Of a stretch of 7,625 nt of DNA, positions 1 through 6,161 are shown piece after piece. The DNA lies in NCBI GenBank assembly GCA_005883175.1, contig VAYV01000053.1:1-7625 (forward strand). Reading direction: 5' to 3'. This stretch comes from Actinomycetota bacterium. Its GTDB lineage: Bacteria; Actinomycetota; AC-67. Numbering within the stretch: the first letter of the stretch is position 1; each line of letters begins with the position of its first letter. The notes below the pieces were generated by a model that saw nothing but the letters and a program-made list of their open reading frames with translations, did no database searches and was not told where the DNA came from. A program made the translations under genes and the position numbers.

Positions 1-1068
1 GTCGCGATTCATCCCGAGCTCCGCACCGAGCATCCCGGCGATGTGCGAGGTCTCGACGAGGTGCTTCAGCACGTTCTGCCCGTACGAGGTCCGGTATTTC
101 AAGCGCCCGAGCACGCGGAGCAGCTCGGGATGGATGTCCGTTATCCCGACGTCGAGGATGGCCTCCTCCCCGGCCCGGTGCACCTCCTCCTCGACCTCCG
201 AGCGCGCGCGTTCGGCCATCTCTTCGATACGGGCCGGGTGGATGCGGCCATCCGAAACCAGCTTCTCGAGCGTGATCCGCCCGATCTCGCGGCGGACGGG
301 GTCGAAGCACGACAGCAGCACGGCTTCCGGGGTGTCGTCGATGATGATGTTCACGCCAGTCGCTGCTTCGAACGCGCGGATGTTCCGGCCTTCCCGTCCG
401 ATGATCCGGCCCTTCATCTCCTCGTTCGGGATGCTCAGGACCGAGACGCTGGATTCGGTCGTCTGCTCGCTCGCGAGCCGTTGGATCGCGAGCGTGACGA
501 TCCTGCGCGCGCGCTGCTCGGCCTCTTCGCGGGCCTTCGTCTCCAGGTCGCGGACGAGCGCCATGGCATCACGCTTCGCGTCCTCTTCCAGCCGTCGCAT
601 GAGCGACGCCTTCGCCTCGGCGGCGGACATCCCGGCGACGCGCTGGAGGGCCCGGTCGACCTCCTCACGATCCTGCTCGGTCCTTTCCCGAGCAGCCTGC
701 AGCTCCGCCGCTGTTTGCTCGAGACGCCCGGCCGCCTTGCCGAGCTCTGCCTCGCGATCGTCCAGGCCGTGATCCCGCTTCTCGAGCTGCTCCTCGCGCT
801 GCTCCGCCCTGCTCTCGCGCTTGTCCACATCGCTGCGCCGGGTCTTGAGCTCTTCTTCCACTTCTTGCCGGAGTCGAAGAGCTTCGTCTTGGGCGCGCAC
901 GATGACCCCGCGCTTGTTGGTCTCTGCCTCGCGCCCGGCTTCGGCGATCACCACGTGGGCGCGCGCTTCTGCCGAGCCGATCTTCGCGAGGCCCTGGCGG
1001 TGGCGAGCGAAGTATCCGGCCGCCACTCCCGCCACCAGGCCGACGATCAATCCGATCACAAGGAGCAT
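1..1068 (-). CDS. rny: Ribonuclease Y, N-terminal 356 residues (cut by window edge)
   Basis: RNase Y is a membrane-anchored endoribonuclease that starts mRNA decay. Seen: an N-terminal hydrophobic segment (residues 1-20, MLLVIGLIVG...), a long charged coiled-coil stretch rich in E, R, K, A and Q (about 35-195), then a KH RNA-binding domain with GRIIGREGRNIRAFE at 220-234 and IIIDDTPEAV at 241-250. The family-specific run DGRIHPARIEEM (273-284) and LKYRTSYGQNVLKH (323-336) follow. The protein is cut at residue 356, just inside the HD catalytic domain. His336 is probably the first metal ligand; the HD pair itself lies outside the window. The ATG at 1068 is preceded by AGAGGAG with a 9-nt spacer, a good ribosome binding site. 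The gene sits downstream of recX, as in many Gram-positive bacteria, but a terminator lies 62 nt upstream and I see no -10 element between the two. Identity is secure. Confidence 0.96.
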   Translation of the reverse strand, partial: MLLVIGLIVGLVAGVAAGYFARHRQGLAKIGSAEARAHVVIAEAGREAETNKRGVIVRAQDEALRLRQEVEEELKTRRSDVDKRESRAEQREEQLEKRDHGLDDREAELGKAAGRLEQTAAELQAARERTEQDREEVDRALQRVAGMSAAEAKASLMRRLEEDAKRDAMALVRDLETKAREEAEQRARRIVTLAIQRLASEQTTESSVSVLSIPNEEMKGRIIGREGRNIRAFEAATGVNIIIDDTPEAVLLSCFDPVRREIGRITLEKLVSDGRIHPARIEEMAERARSEVEEEVHRAGEEAILDVGITDIHPELLRVLGRLKYRTSYGQNVLKHLVETSHIAGMLGAELGMNRD

Positions 1069-1130
1069 CGAATCCAACTCCTCTCATCCGGCCGCCGCGT
1101 CGCCGCCCCGACCGGTTTCACTTCAACAAG

Positions 1131-1153
1131 AAAAAAGCCGAGCATCGCTCGGC
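1131..1153 (-). terminator. Intrinsic terminator between recX and rny
   Basis: Read on the minus strand, a perfect 7-bp stem (GCCGAGC / GCTCGGC, plus positions 1147-1153 and 1137-1143) with a 3-nt loop is followed directly by six T residues and then CTTG. This is a textbook rho-independent terminator. It lies 155 nt after the recX stop and 62 nt before the rny start, so it would end recA-recX transcripts or a transcript starting inside the gap. A 5-bp hairpin (GCGTC TGCC GACGC, 1157-1170) sits directly upstream. Confidence 0.8.
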
Positions 1154-1308
1154 GAAGCGTCGGCAGACGCGGTCGGGACAGCGTTGATGGGGAGACGCAA
1201 GAAGCCCTACGGGCTCGGTTGTGTTCGCTCTCCGTTCACAGTTCAGCCGTCTCGGTCGGATTCAAAATGCCTGGTAAACGCGTGTGCTTTCACTTCGTGC
1301 GAGCCAGG
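1154..1308 (-). other. Non-coding stretch with hairpins before the terminator; possible small RNA or leader
   Basis: No convincing gene lies between the recX stop and the terminator. On the minus strand there is an extended hairpin at 1191-1233: GGAGA-(G)-CGAA pairs with TT-(G)-CG-TCTCC, with an inner GAGCCC GTA GGGCTT stem. A 5-bp hairpin at 1157-1170 and the terminator hairpin follow. A CCGAGC run at 1213-1218 could also pair with the 3' arm of the terminator (GCTCGG), which would allow alternative folds. No tRNA shape, no known riboswitch that I recognise, and no strong promoter are visible. It may be a 3' UTR of recX, a small RNA, or an attenuating leader of rny; I cannot decide from sequence alone. 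Confidence 0.4.
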
Positions 1309-1863
1309 TCATGGTAAGTCCCTGTCAACCAAAGGGTCAAGGGACGGTGAACCAGCAGCCTCTTTGGCCACGATGCGGCATGTGTCCGGGTCGAACCCTT
1401 TGCGGGCGAGGAGCCCCGACAGCCGCCTCACCCGGGTCTCGAGCGGCAGATCTGCCATCCGAGCGGCCTTCCGGCCGGCCAGCTCGCGGGCGCGCGCAAG
1501 CTCCGCGTCGGGGTCTTCCGTCGCCGCCTCGGCGACCTGCTCCTTGCTGAGCCCCCGTGCTCGCAGCTCCGCTTGGATCCGCCGGGCAGCCATCCCACGG
1601 CGGGTTGCGGCTTCCACGAACTGGCTCCCGAACCGCCCGTCGTCTTGAAGCTTGGTCTCTTGGAGGCGATCTATCACGTCAACGATCACCTCCGGCGCGA
1701 ACCCCTTCTGACGAAGCCGCGACCGAAGTTCGACTGCGGAGCGCTCACGGACGGCGAGCAGTCGCAACGCGACGTGTCGCGCCTTCTGCCGGTGCTCCTC
1801 GTAGGAAAGCGTGGACGGGGCCGGTTTCCCGGCCCCGTCGCCTGGCTTCTTTCCACGCCTCAC
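1309..1863 (-). CDS. recX: RecX, modulator of RecA
   Basis: RecX binds RecA filaments and limits RecA activity. The 184-residue protein has the three helical repeats of the family. The first, around 29-69, has ALRLLAVRERSAVELRSRLRQKGF. The second, around 72-118, has DDGRFGSQFVEAATRRGMAARRIQAELRARGLS. The third, around 120-168, ends in RRLSGLLARKGFDPDTCRIV. Length is normal for the family. The start is a GTG at 1863, 8 nt after the recA stop, with no clear ribosome binding site, so translation is probably coupled to recA. The first 19 residues are a basic, Gly/Pro-rich tail and their codons contain a very strong hairpin. No other ATG, GTG or TTG in frame lies between this start and the first helix. 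The recA-recX pairing supports the assignment. Confidence 0.95.
   Translation of the reverse strand: MRRGKKPGDGAGKPAPSTLSYEEHRQKARHVALRLLAVRERSAVELRSRLRQKGFAPEVIVDVIDRLQETKLQDDGRFGSQFVEAATRRGMAARRIQAELRARGLSKEQVAEAATEDPDAELARARELAGRKAARMADLPLETRVRRLSGLLARKGFDPDTCRIVAKEAAGSPSLDPLVDRDLP
1814..1839 (-). promoter_or_regulatory. GAAA-capped 11-bp hairpin at the 5' end of recX
   Basis: A perfect inverted repeat (arms 1814-1824 and 1829-1839) folds in the recX mRNA as GACGGGGCCGG / CCGGCCCCGTC with a GAAA loop, a stable GNRA tetraloop. It starts 24 nt after the first base of the recX GTG. There is no T-run after it, so it is not a classical terminator. It could slow ribosomes or polymerase and lower RecX relative to RecA; in E. 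coli a structure between recA and recX is known to keep RecX low. The function here is inference. Confidence 0.6.
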
Positions 1864-1871
1864 GGGCGGAC

Positions 1872-2942
1872 TTACTCGTCTTCCTCAGGCTCTTCCGGGA
1901 TCGCTTCTTTCGGCACGAGCCCCAGCGTGTCTCGGATCCGCTTCTCGATGTCATTCGCGACGTCCGGGTTCTCGAGCAGGAACTGGCGGGCGTTCTCACG
2001 TCCCTGCCCAACCTGCTCGCCCTCGTACGTGAACCACGCGCCCGACTTCTTGATGAACCCTTGCTCGACCCCGACGTCGATAAGTGAACCCTCGCGCGAG
2101 ATCCCCTTCCCGTAAAGGATGTCGAACTCCGCGGTCCGGAACGGCGGCGCGACTTTGTTCTTGACGACCTTCGCGCGCACGCGACTCCCGACGACCTCCG
2201 CCCCATCCTTCAGGTTTTCGATGCGGCGGATGTCGAGGCGAACCGAGGAGTAGAACTTCAGCGCGCGGCCTCCCGGCGTCGTTTCCGGACTCCCGAACAT
2301 GACGCCGATCTTCTCGCGCAGCTGGTTGATGAAGACGGCCGTCGTTCGAGACTTGCTGAGGTTGGCAGTCAATTTGCGCAGCGCTTGTGACATCAGACGT
2401 GCTTGCAACCCCACGTGCGTGTCGCCCATGTCGCCTTCGATCTCGGCACGGGGAACCAGCGCTGCGACCGAGTCGATCACGACGACGTCGATCGCGCTCG
2501 ATCGCACCAGCGTGTCGGCGATCTCCAGGGCCTGCTCGCCCGTGTCCGGCTGCGAGATGAGAAGCTCGTCGAGATTCAGTCCGAGGTTCTGCCCATAAGT
2601 CGGGTCGAAGGCGTGCTCGGCGTCGATGAAGGCGGCGATGCCGCCGGCGCGTTGCGCTTCGGCCATGATGTGCATCGCGATCGTGGTCTTGCCGCTCGAC
2701 TCGGCGCCGAAGATCTCGACCACACGACCACGCGGAACGCCGCCGATCCCGAGCGCGAGGTCGATCGCGAGCGAACCGGTGGAGATCGTCGCGATCTGCA
2801 GATGCTCGCGATCTCCCATCCGCATGATCGAGCCTTTCCCGAAGGTTTTCTCGATCTGCGCGAGGGCAACGTCCAGCGACTTCTCACGATCCACGTGCGC
2901 TCCCCTTTCCGGCTGTTGCTTCTCCGACGGCTGCTTGCTCAT
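1872..2942 (-). CDS. recA: RecA recombinase
   Basis: RecA forms ATP-dependent filaments on single-stranded DNA, drives strand exchange, and triggers LexA self-cleavage in the SOS response. The 356-residue protein is full length. Seen: N-terminal KSLDVALAQIEKTFGKGSIMRMGD (21-44), Walker A GAESSGKTT (79-87, with Ala80 where E. coli has Pro), Walker B VVVIDSVAAL (153-162), loop L1 around EIEGDMGDTHVGLQARLMSQ (167-186), loop L2 with INQLREKIGVMFGSPETTPGG (205-225), and an acidic C-terminus EEPEEDE. There is no intein. The ATG at 2942 was chosen because the family motif begins shortly after it. The open frame continues upstream to 3062, but that stretch contains the promoters and does not resemble RecA. 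A purine-rich GAGGCGAG lies just upstream of the ATG. Two DNA-damage promoters precede the gene and recX follows after 8 nt. Confidence 0.99.
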   Translation of the reverse strand: MSKQPSEKQQPERGAHVDREKSLDVALAQIEKTFGKGSIMRMGDREHLQIATISTGSLAIDLALGIGGVPRGRVVEIFGAESSGKTTIAMHIMAEAQRAGGIAAFIDAEHAFDPTYGQNLGLNLDELLISQPDTGEQALEIADTLVRSSAIDVVVIDSVAALVPRAEIEGDMGDTHVGLQARLMSQALRKLTANLSKSRTTAVFINQLREKIGVMFGSPETTPGGRALKFYSSVRLDIRRIENLKDGAEVVGSRVRAKVVKNKVAPPFRTAEFDILYGKGISREGSLIDVGVEQGFIKKSGAWFTYEGEQVGQGRENARQFLLENPDVANDIEKRIRDTLGLVPKEAIPEEPEEDE

Positions 2943-2972
2943 GGTCGTCTCGCCTCGCTCCCTCGTCCCGGT

Positions 2973-2994
2973 GACCGGAGTATAGGCTCCGGTC
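2973..2994. repeat. 8-bp inverted repeat spanning the -10 of the proximal recA promoter
   Basis: The arms GACCGGAG (2973-2980) and CTCCGGTC (2987-2994) are perfectly complementary around a 6-nt centre that holds most of the -10 element. As DNA this may be an operator. As RNA it would form a hairpin only in transcripts starting from the distal promoter, because the proximal promoter would start at its edge. Confidence 0.6.
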
Positions 2995-3000
2995 CCGACA
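2979..3000 (-). promoter_or_regulatory. recA proximal promoter resembling the RecA-NDp (PafBC-dependent) type
   Basis: On the minus strand TGTCGGGA (3000-2993) is followed by exactly 8 nt and then TATACT (2984-2979). The motif I recall for LexA-independent, PafBC-activated DNA-damage promoters of mycobacteria is TTGTCRGTG-N8-TANNNT. TGTC, the R, the next G, the N8 spacing and TANNNT all agree; the first T and the last two bases of the upstream element differ. TATACT is also a near-consensus -10, so some promoter here is likely whatever the activator. Transcription would start near 2972, giving a leader of about 30 nt. Confidence 0.6.
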
Positions 3001-3033
3001 GGAATGACAGGTGTGTGATTCCGGTCGGTCCCG

Positions 3034-3062
3034 AGGCTATCCGAACAGGTGTTCGGGGTCAA
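3034..3062 (-). promoter_or_regulatory. recA distal promoter with LexA box in its spacer
   Basis: On the minus strand, -35 TTGACC (3062-3057) and -10 TAGCCT (3039-3034) are separated by 17 bp. The first 16 bp of the spacer are the perfect palindrome CCGAACACCTGTTCGG (3056-3041). This contains CGAAC-N4-GTTCG, the LexA operator type of Gram-positive bacteria and actinobacteria. LexA bound here would cover both promoter elements, so SOS control of recA is strongly suggested. A 9-nt direct repeat TCGGGACCG occurs near the expected start (plus 3026-3034) and again at the proximal promoter (2990-2998). Confidence 0.85.
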
Positions 3063-3112
3063 CGACCCAGGGAAACGCTATGCCTCGACCGTCGGCATGT
3101 CACGAACGGGAA

Positions 3113-3130
3113 GAGCGGGAAAGGCCGCTC
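3113..3130 (-). terminator. Weak hairpin after thpR, possible terminator
   Basis: Just after the thpR stop the minus strand reads GAGCGG CCTTTC CCGCTC, a 6-bp stem, followed by TTCCCGTTCG rather than a run of T. It may end the rodZ-pgsA-cinA-thpR transcript before the recA promoters, but the missing T tract makes this uncertain. Confidence 0.3.
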
Positions 3131-3135
3131 CAACG

Positions 3136-3684
3136 TCAGGATCCCCGCCGGAAAGGGAACGTCGCGAGCTCGTTGTAGACGGCGTGCGGGCGGCCGAGCC
3201 GGCTCTCGAACAGGCTGATCCGTTCGACCGGGAACGCGATCGGCTGCAGCGTCAGGTCGAGCAAGACCGGGCCCGGCGTTTTCACGCGCGCGAGCGTGAC
3301 GTGCGGCGCGAACGCGCGCGCTTCGCGCGGGAACCCGAGCCTCTCCAGCGCTTCGCCGACCGAATCCGCCACTCCCGCGAGACCGCGGGTCGGGTCGTCG
3401 AGCCCCGCCCACAGGACGCGCGCGCGCTTCGCCGACGGGAATGCGCCGAGCGAACCGAGGCGCACCGTGAAGTCGACGTGCCCCTCGACGGCAGCTGCAA
3501 CCGCCCCGGAGACGTCGGCAACCCGATCGTCTTCAACCCGACCGAGGAACGCGAGCGTCAAGTGAAGGTTCTCTTTCGGCACCCATCGCGCGCCGGCGAC
3601 CCGGCTTTCGAGCATTTCGATCGCGCGCACGAGCTCTTCCTTCACCGCCGCCGGCAGCGAGAGGGCGACGAACAGCCGCGCTAT
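3136..3684 (-). CDS. thpR: RNA 2',3'-cyclic phosphodiesterase / 2'-5' RNA ligase family (ThpR)
   Basis: This is a 2H-phosphoesterase that acts on RNA ends with 2',3'-cyclic phosphates; the physiological substrate is usually unknown. Both catalytic HxTx motifs are present: HLTL at residues 41-44, within PKENLHLTLAFLG, and HVTL at 128-131, within FAPHVTLARVK. LGAFPSAKRARVLWAG (79-94) is also typical. The start is unusual. The conserved first strand ARLFVALSLP lies upstream of the first normal start codon in this frame (GTG at 3645). The only nearby candidates before it are ATA at 3684, four bases after GGAGG (3689-3693), and CTG at 3675. I placed the start at the ATA, giving 182 residues; ATA overlaps the cinA stop as ATAG. 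A conservative call would be 3136-3645, losing strand 1. It is the last gene of its unit. Confidence 0.9.
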   Translation of the reverse strand: MARLFVALSLPAAVKEELVRAIEMLESRVAGARWVPKENLHLTLAFLGRVEDDRVADVSGAVAAAVEGHVDFTVRLGSLGAFPSAKRARVLWAGLDDPTRGLAGVADSVGEALERLGFPREARAFAPHVTLARVKTPGPVLLDLTLQPIAFPVERISLFESRLGRPHAVYNELATFPFRRGS

Positions 3685-4922
3685 GTCGCCTCCAACAGAT
3701 AAAGCCGCACGAGGTTCAGCGCCGCCGAGACGGCAAGCGTGCGCACCGTGTTGCGGTCGCCGGGCAACCGCACCTCGCGGGCAGCTTCGCCGAGCGGCCC
3801 GGCCACGGCGACCACCACGGTGCCGATCGGCCGTCCTTGCTCCGTCGGTCCCGCGACACCCGTCAGCGCAACAGCGACGTCGGCCTTCAGGCGGTCTCGC
3901 GCGCCGGCGGCCATCGCGCGCGCAACGGGCTCGCTCACCGGCCCGTGCTCATCGAGAACCCAGGCCGGAACGGCGAGCAGATCCTCCTTCACCTCGGTCG
4001 CGTAGGAGACGATCGATCCGCGGAAGTATTCCGATGCGCCGGCGACCGACGTGATGCGACTTCCGAGCGCACCGCCGGTCAGCGATTCCGCGCATCCGAG
4101 CGACCAACCGCGCGCAAGGAGCAACGCGCCGACGACAGCCTCGAGCGTGTCGTCGTCGACGCCGACGACCGCTGCTCCGAGGGAGCCGCGCACGCTCGCT
4201 TCCGCAGCCGCAACGAGCTCTTGCGCGCGCGCCGAGTCGGAGGCCTTCGCCGTCAACCGGATCCGGACCTCTCCGCCGCCGGCCAGGAACGCCATCGTCG
4301 TTTCACCGCCGAGGATCTGCCACACGTCGTGCAGCTGCTCGGCGATCGTGCTTTCGCTCACGCCGGCGATGCGCACGACGCGCGACGTGATCTGCGACGG
4401 CTCACCGGCTCTGCCGAGGAGGTCGGGCAGCACGGCGCGCGCAATCATGTCCTCCATCTCAGCCGGCACGCCGGGGACCGCGTAGATCACCCCACCGGCG
4501 TGCTCGACGATCAGGCCCGGCGCCGTTCCCCACGACTGCTCGATGATCGAGGCGCCGTCGGGAACGTCGGCCTGCCGCACGTTCACCTCCGCCATCGGGC
4601 GGCCGAACTCCGCGAAGCGGCGACGCAGCTGCTCTTCGATCTTGGGATCACGGATCAGCGGGCGGCCGGTCAGCGCGGAGATCGCCTCGCGCGTGACGTC
4701 GTCCTGCGTCGGGCCCAGCCCCCCAGTCACGATGACGGCGTCTGCGTGCGCGAGCGCCGCGGCGATCGCGTCGGCGATCCGCTGCTCGTTGTCACCGACC
4801 GACGTGTGCATGAAGCAGTCCACGCCGATCGACGCGAGCGCTTGCCCGATGTGGGCCGCGTTCGTGTTGACGATGTCGCCGAGCAGCAGCTCGGTGCCGA
4901 CCGACACGACCTCAGCGCGCAT
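3681..4922 (-). CDS. cinA: CinA, nicotinamide-nucleotide amidohydrolase with N-terminal MoCF-like domain
   Basis: CinA-family proteins deamidate NMN to nicotinate mononucleotide (C-terminal PncC domain); the N-terminal COG1058 domain has been linked to ADP-ribose pyrophosphatase activity. The 413-residue protein is full length. Seen: N-terminal AEVVSVGTELLLGDIVNTN (3-21) and VTGGLGPTQDD (65-75) of the molybdopterin-binding-like fold; PGVPAEMEDM (150-159); and the PncC domain with CAESLTGG (277-284, putative catalytic Ser280), GSIVSYATEVK (302-312, Tyr307) and LTGVAGP (353-359). The ATG at 4922 lies inside the end of pgsA (11-nt overlap) with no clear ribosome binding site, so translation is probably coupled. 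The TAG stop at 3681 overlaps the presumed thpR start. Proximity to recA matches the damage/competence-linked gene order of other Gram-positives. Confidence 0.97.
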   Translation of the reverse strand: MRAEVVSVGTELLLGDIVNTNAAHIGQALASIGVDCFMHTSVGDNEQRIADAIAAALAHADAVIVTGGLGPTQDDVTREAISALTGRPLIRDPKIEEQLRRRFAEFGRPMAEVNVRQADVPDGASIIEQSWGTAPGLIVEHAGGVIYAVPGVPAEMEDMIARAVLPDLLGRAGEPSQITSRVVRIAGVSESTIAEQLHDVWQILGGETTMAFLAGGGEVRIRLTAKASDSARAQELVAAAEASVRGSLGAAVVGVDDDTLEAVVGALLLARGWSLGCAESLTGGALGSRITSVAGASEYFRGSIVSYATEVKEDLLAVPAWVLDEHGPVSEPVARAMAAGARDRLKADVAVALTGVAGPTEQGRPIGTVVVAVAGPLGEAAREVRLPGDRNTVRTLAVSAALNLVRLYLLEAT

Positions 4923-5490
4923 CGGTCAGGAGCGCGGGAGCACGCATGAAGTACTGGATACCCGAGATCACGGTCAGCCCGACGGCGATGCCGAGCACGG
5001 TTCCTTCGAGCCACCCGGGCGCGGTGCGCGGAGGAAGGATGTACAGCAGGACGGCGAGCAGCTGCGCGCCGGTCTTCATCTTCCCCGCCACGCTCGCCGG
5101 GAAGCCCCGGCCGCGACGCTCGGCGACCCAGCGCAACACCGTTACCGACGACTCGCGCGCGATGATGATCCACGCCGCCCAGGCGGGGAAGCGGCCGACG
5201 ATCACGAGGGCGACCATCGAGGCCGTAACCAGGATCTTGTCGGCGATCGGGTCCCAGAGCTGTCCTGCCGTCGACACGAGCTGCATCCGGCGTGCCGCGA
5301 AGCCGTCGAACCCGTCGGTCAGCGCCGCGATGCCGAACGCGAAGAACGCCACCCACGATGCGCCGCGCGTTCGCATCAACGTCAAGACGACGACCGGAAC
5401 GACGAGCACGACGCGCGCGATCGTGAGGACGGCCGGCCAGTGGATCCGCGGCCGGCGCCGAACCGGGTCCCCGTGGCCGGGCGTGCTCAC
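4912..5490 (-). CDS. pgsA: CDP-diacylglycerol-glycerol-3-phosphate 3-phosphatidyltransferase
   Basis: PgsA transfers the phosphatidyl group from CDP-diacylglycerol to glycerol-3-phosphate, giving phosphatidylglycerophosphate, the precursor of phosphatidylglycerol, at the cytoplasmic membrane. In the 192-residue protein the full CDP-alcohol phosphotransferase motif D-x2-DG-x2-AR-x8-G-x3-D-x3-D is intact: Asp59, Asp62, Gly63, Ala66, Arg67, Gly76, Asp80 and Asp84. Hydrophobic segments flank it (about 20-40, 45-58, 87-110, 141-152, 163-179). FPAWAAWIIIARESSVTVLR (101-120) fits PgsA better than cardiolipin or phosphatidylinositol synthases of the same superfamily. The GTG start at 5490 overlaps the rodZ stop as GTGA. 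Earlier in-frame codons run into rodZ and are not PgsA-like. Length matches the family. Confidence 0.94.
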   Translation of the reverse strand: MSTPGHGDPVRRRPRIHWPAVLTIARVVLVVPVVVLTLMRTRGASWVAFFAFGIAALTDGFDGFAARRMQLVSTAGQLWDPIADKILVTASMVALVIVGRFPAWAAWIIIARESSVTVLRWVAERRGRGFPASVAGKMKTGAQLLAVLLYILPPRTAPGWLEGTVLGIAVGLTVISGIQYFMRAPALLTDAR

Positions 5491-6121
5491 GCCCCGGAGA
5501 TCTTCCCGTGCGGCCCGTACCGCGCGCGGAAGACCGACCCGTTCGGACCCGCCCTGCCGAGGGCCACGCCGTTCAGCGTCAGCCGGACGGTTCCGCCGTC
5601 CGCTGCAACGATGTCGACCGCCGAACGCGCGCGGAACGTCCGCGACTCCCCCGCCACCATCGTCCCGTCGAAGATCTGCGCGCCGTCGGCCTGGATGCTG
5701 ACGCGCGTCGGTGCGAGCGCGACGACCACGAGCGTCACCCGTGCCCGGGCGGCCGGAACCGGTGCGGCGATGCGCGGCGTTGATGGAGTCCTCGACACGG
5801 CTCGACTCGGGACCGATGTCGTTTTCGCCGCCGGCCGCTCGGTCTGACCGCCGAGTGCGCCGACACCCGCCGCGACGGCCAGGGCAACACCGGACGCGAT
5901 CGCAGCTATGAGCCACTTCGGCCGCTTCGGTTTCGAGGCTTCTCGGCTCTTGCGATCGAGCTCCTCGATCGACGAGGGCTCGGGCTCGGGTTGCAGAGCC
6001 GTGAGCGCAGGAGGTCGGGGCGGATGCGCGTTCGCCACGCGGTCTCCTCGATCGACAGCGAGCGGTCGATGCGAGCCTGGCGCAGCTTCGGGCCGATGCT
6101 CGGCGGTGCGACGGACGCCAC
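5487..6121 (-). pseudogene. rodZ: RodZ-like cell-shape protein, frameshifted and missing half of its HTH domain
   Basis: RodZ is a bitopic membrane protein with a cytoplasmic helix-turn-helix domain that links cytoskeleton to wall synthesis. Two frames each carry part of it. From a GTG at 6121 (GGGAGA 9 nt upstream): SIGPKLRQARIDRSLSIEETAWRTRIRPDLLR, the first three helices of an HTH_25 domain, to about 6005; that frame then loses similarity and stops at 5906. From about 6005 in the -1 frame: an acidic linker (QPEPEPSSIEELDRK), a basic patch KPKRPK, a transmembrane helix (WLIAAIASGVALAVAAGVGAL), a Ser/Thr/Pro/Ala-rich stretch, and a C-terminal DUF4115-type domain (IFDGTMVAGESRTF ... GRAGPNGSVFRARYG). 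The second half of the HTH domain, with its usual GFLRSYARYLGL-type signature, is in no frame. The lost piece must be 3n+1 bases, probably more than 100. This is real decay or an assembly deletion. Confidence 0.82.
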
Positions 6122-6161
6122 GGGTTCGATTCTCCCACACCTCTCGACGGCGACCGCGCAA

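Noticed and set aside
1240..1275. T-arm-like string near GAATCC suggesting a tRNA
   Set aside because: No acceptor, D or anticodon stems can be built around it.
1210..1296. Two very short leader ORFs on the minus strand (16 and 10 codons, both GTG starts) before rny
   Set aside because: Neither has a ribosome binding site or a run of regulatory codons, and they are what chance would give in this gap.
43..1317. Long plus-strand open frame of 424 codons opposite rny and the gap
   Set aside because: It is antisense to a clearly conserved rny reading frame; its Arg/Leu/Ala-heavy composition and lack of any known motif are typical of a shadow in GC-rich DNA.
1872..2942. Possible intein in RecA, as in some mycobacteria
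   Set aside because: The sequence is continuous through Walker A, L1 and L2 with normal total length.
2943..3062. N-terminal extension of RecA by 40 residues from a TTG at 3062
   Set aside because: The extension is translated from the promoter/LexA-box region and has no RecA similarity; ATG at 2942 gives the normal family length.
3837..5847. Two long overlapping plus-strand open frames (370 and 434 codons) opposite cinA, pgsA and rodZ
   Set aside because: They run antisense to conserved genes, show Arg/Asp- or Ser/Arg-rich low-complexity translations, and have no recognisable domain.
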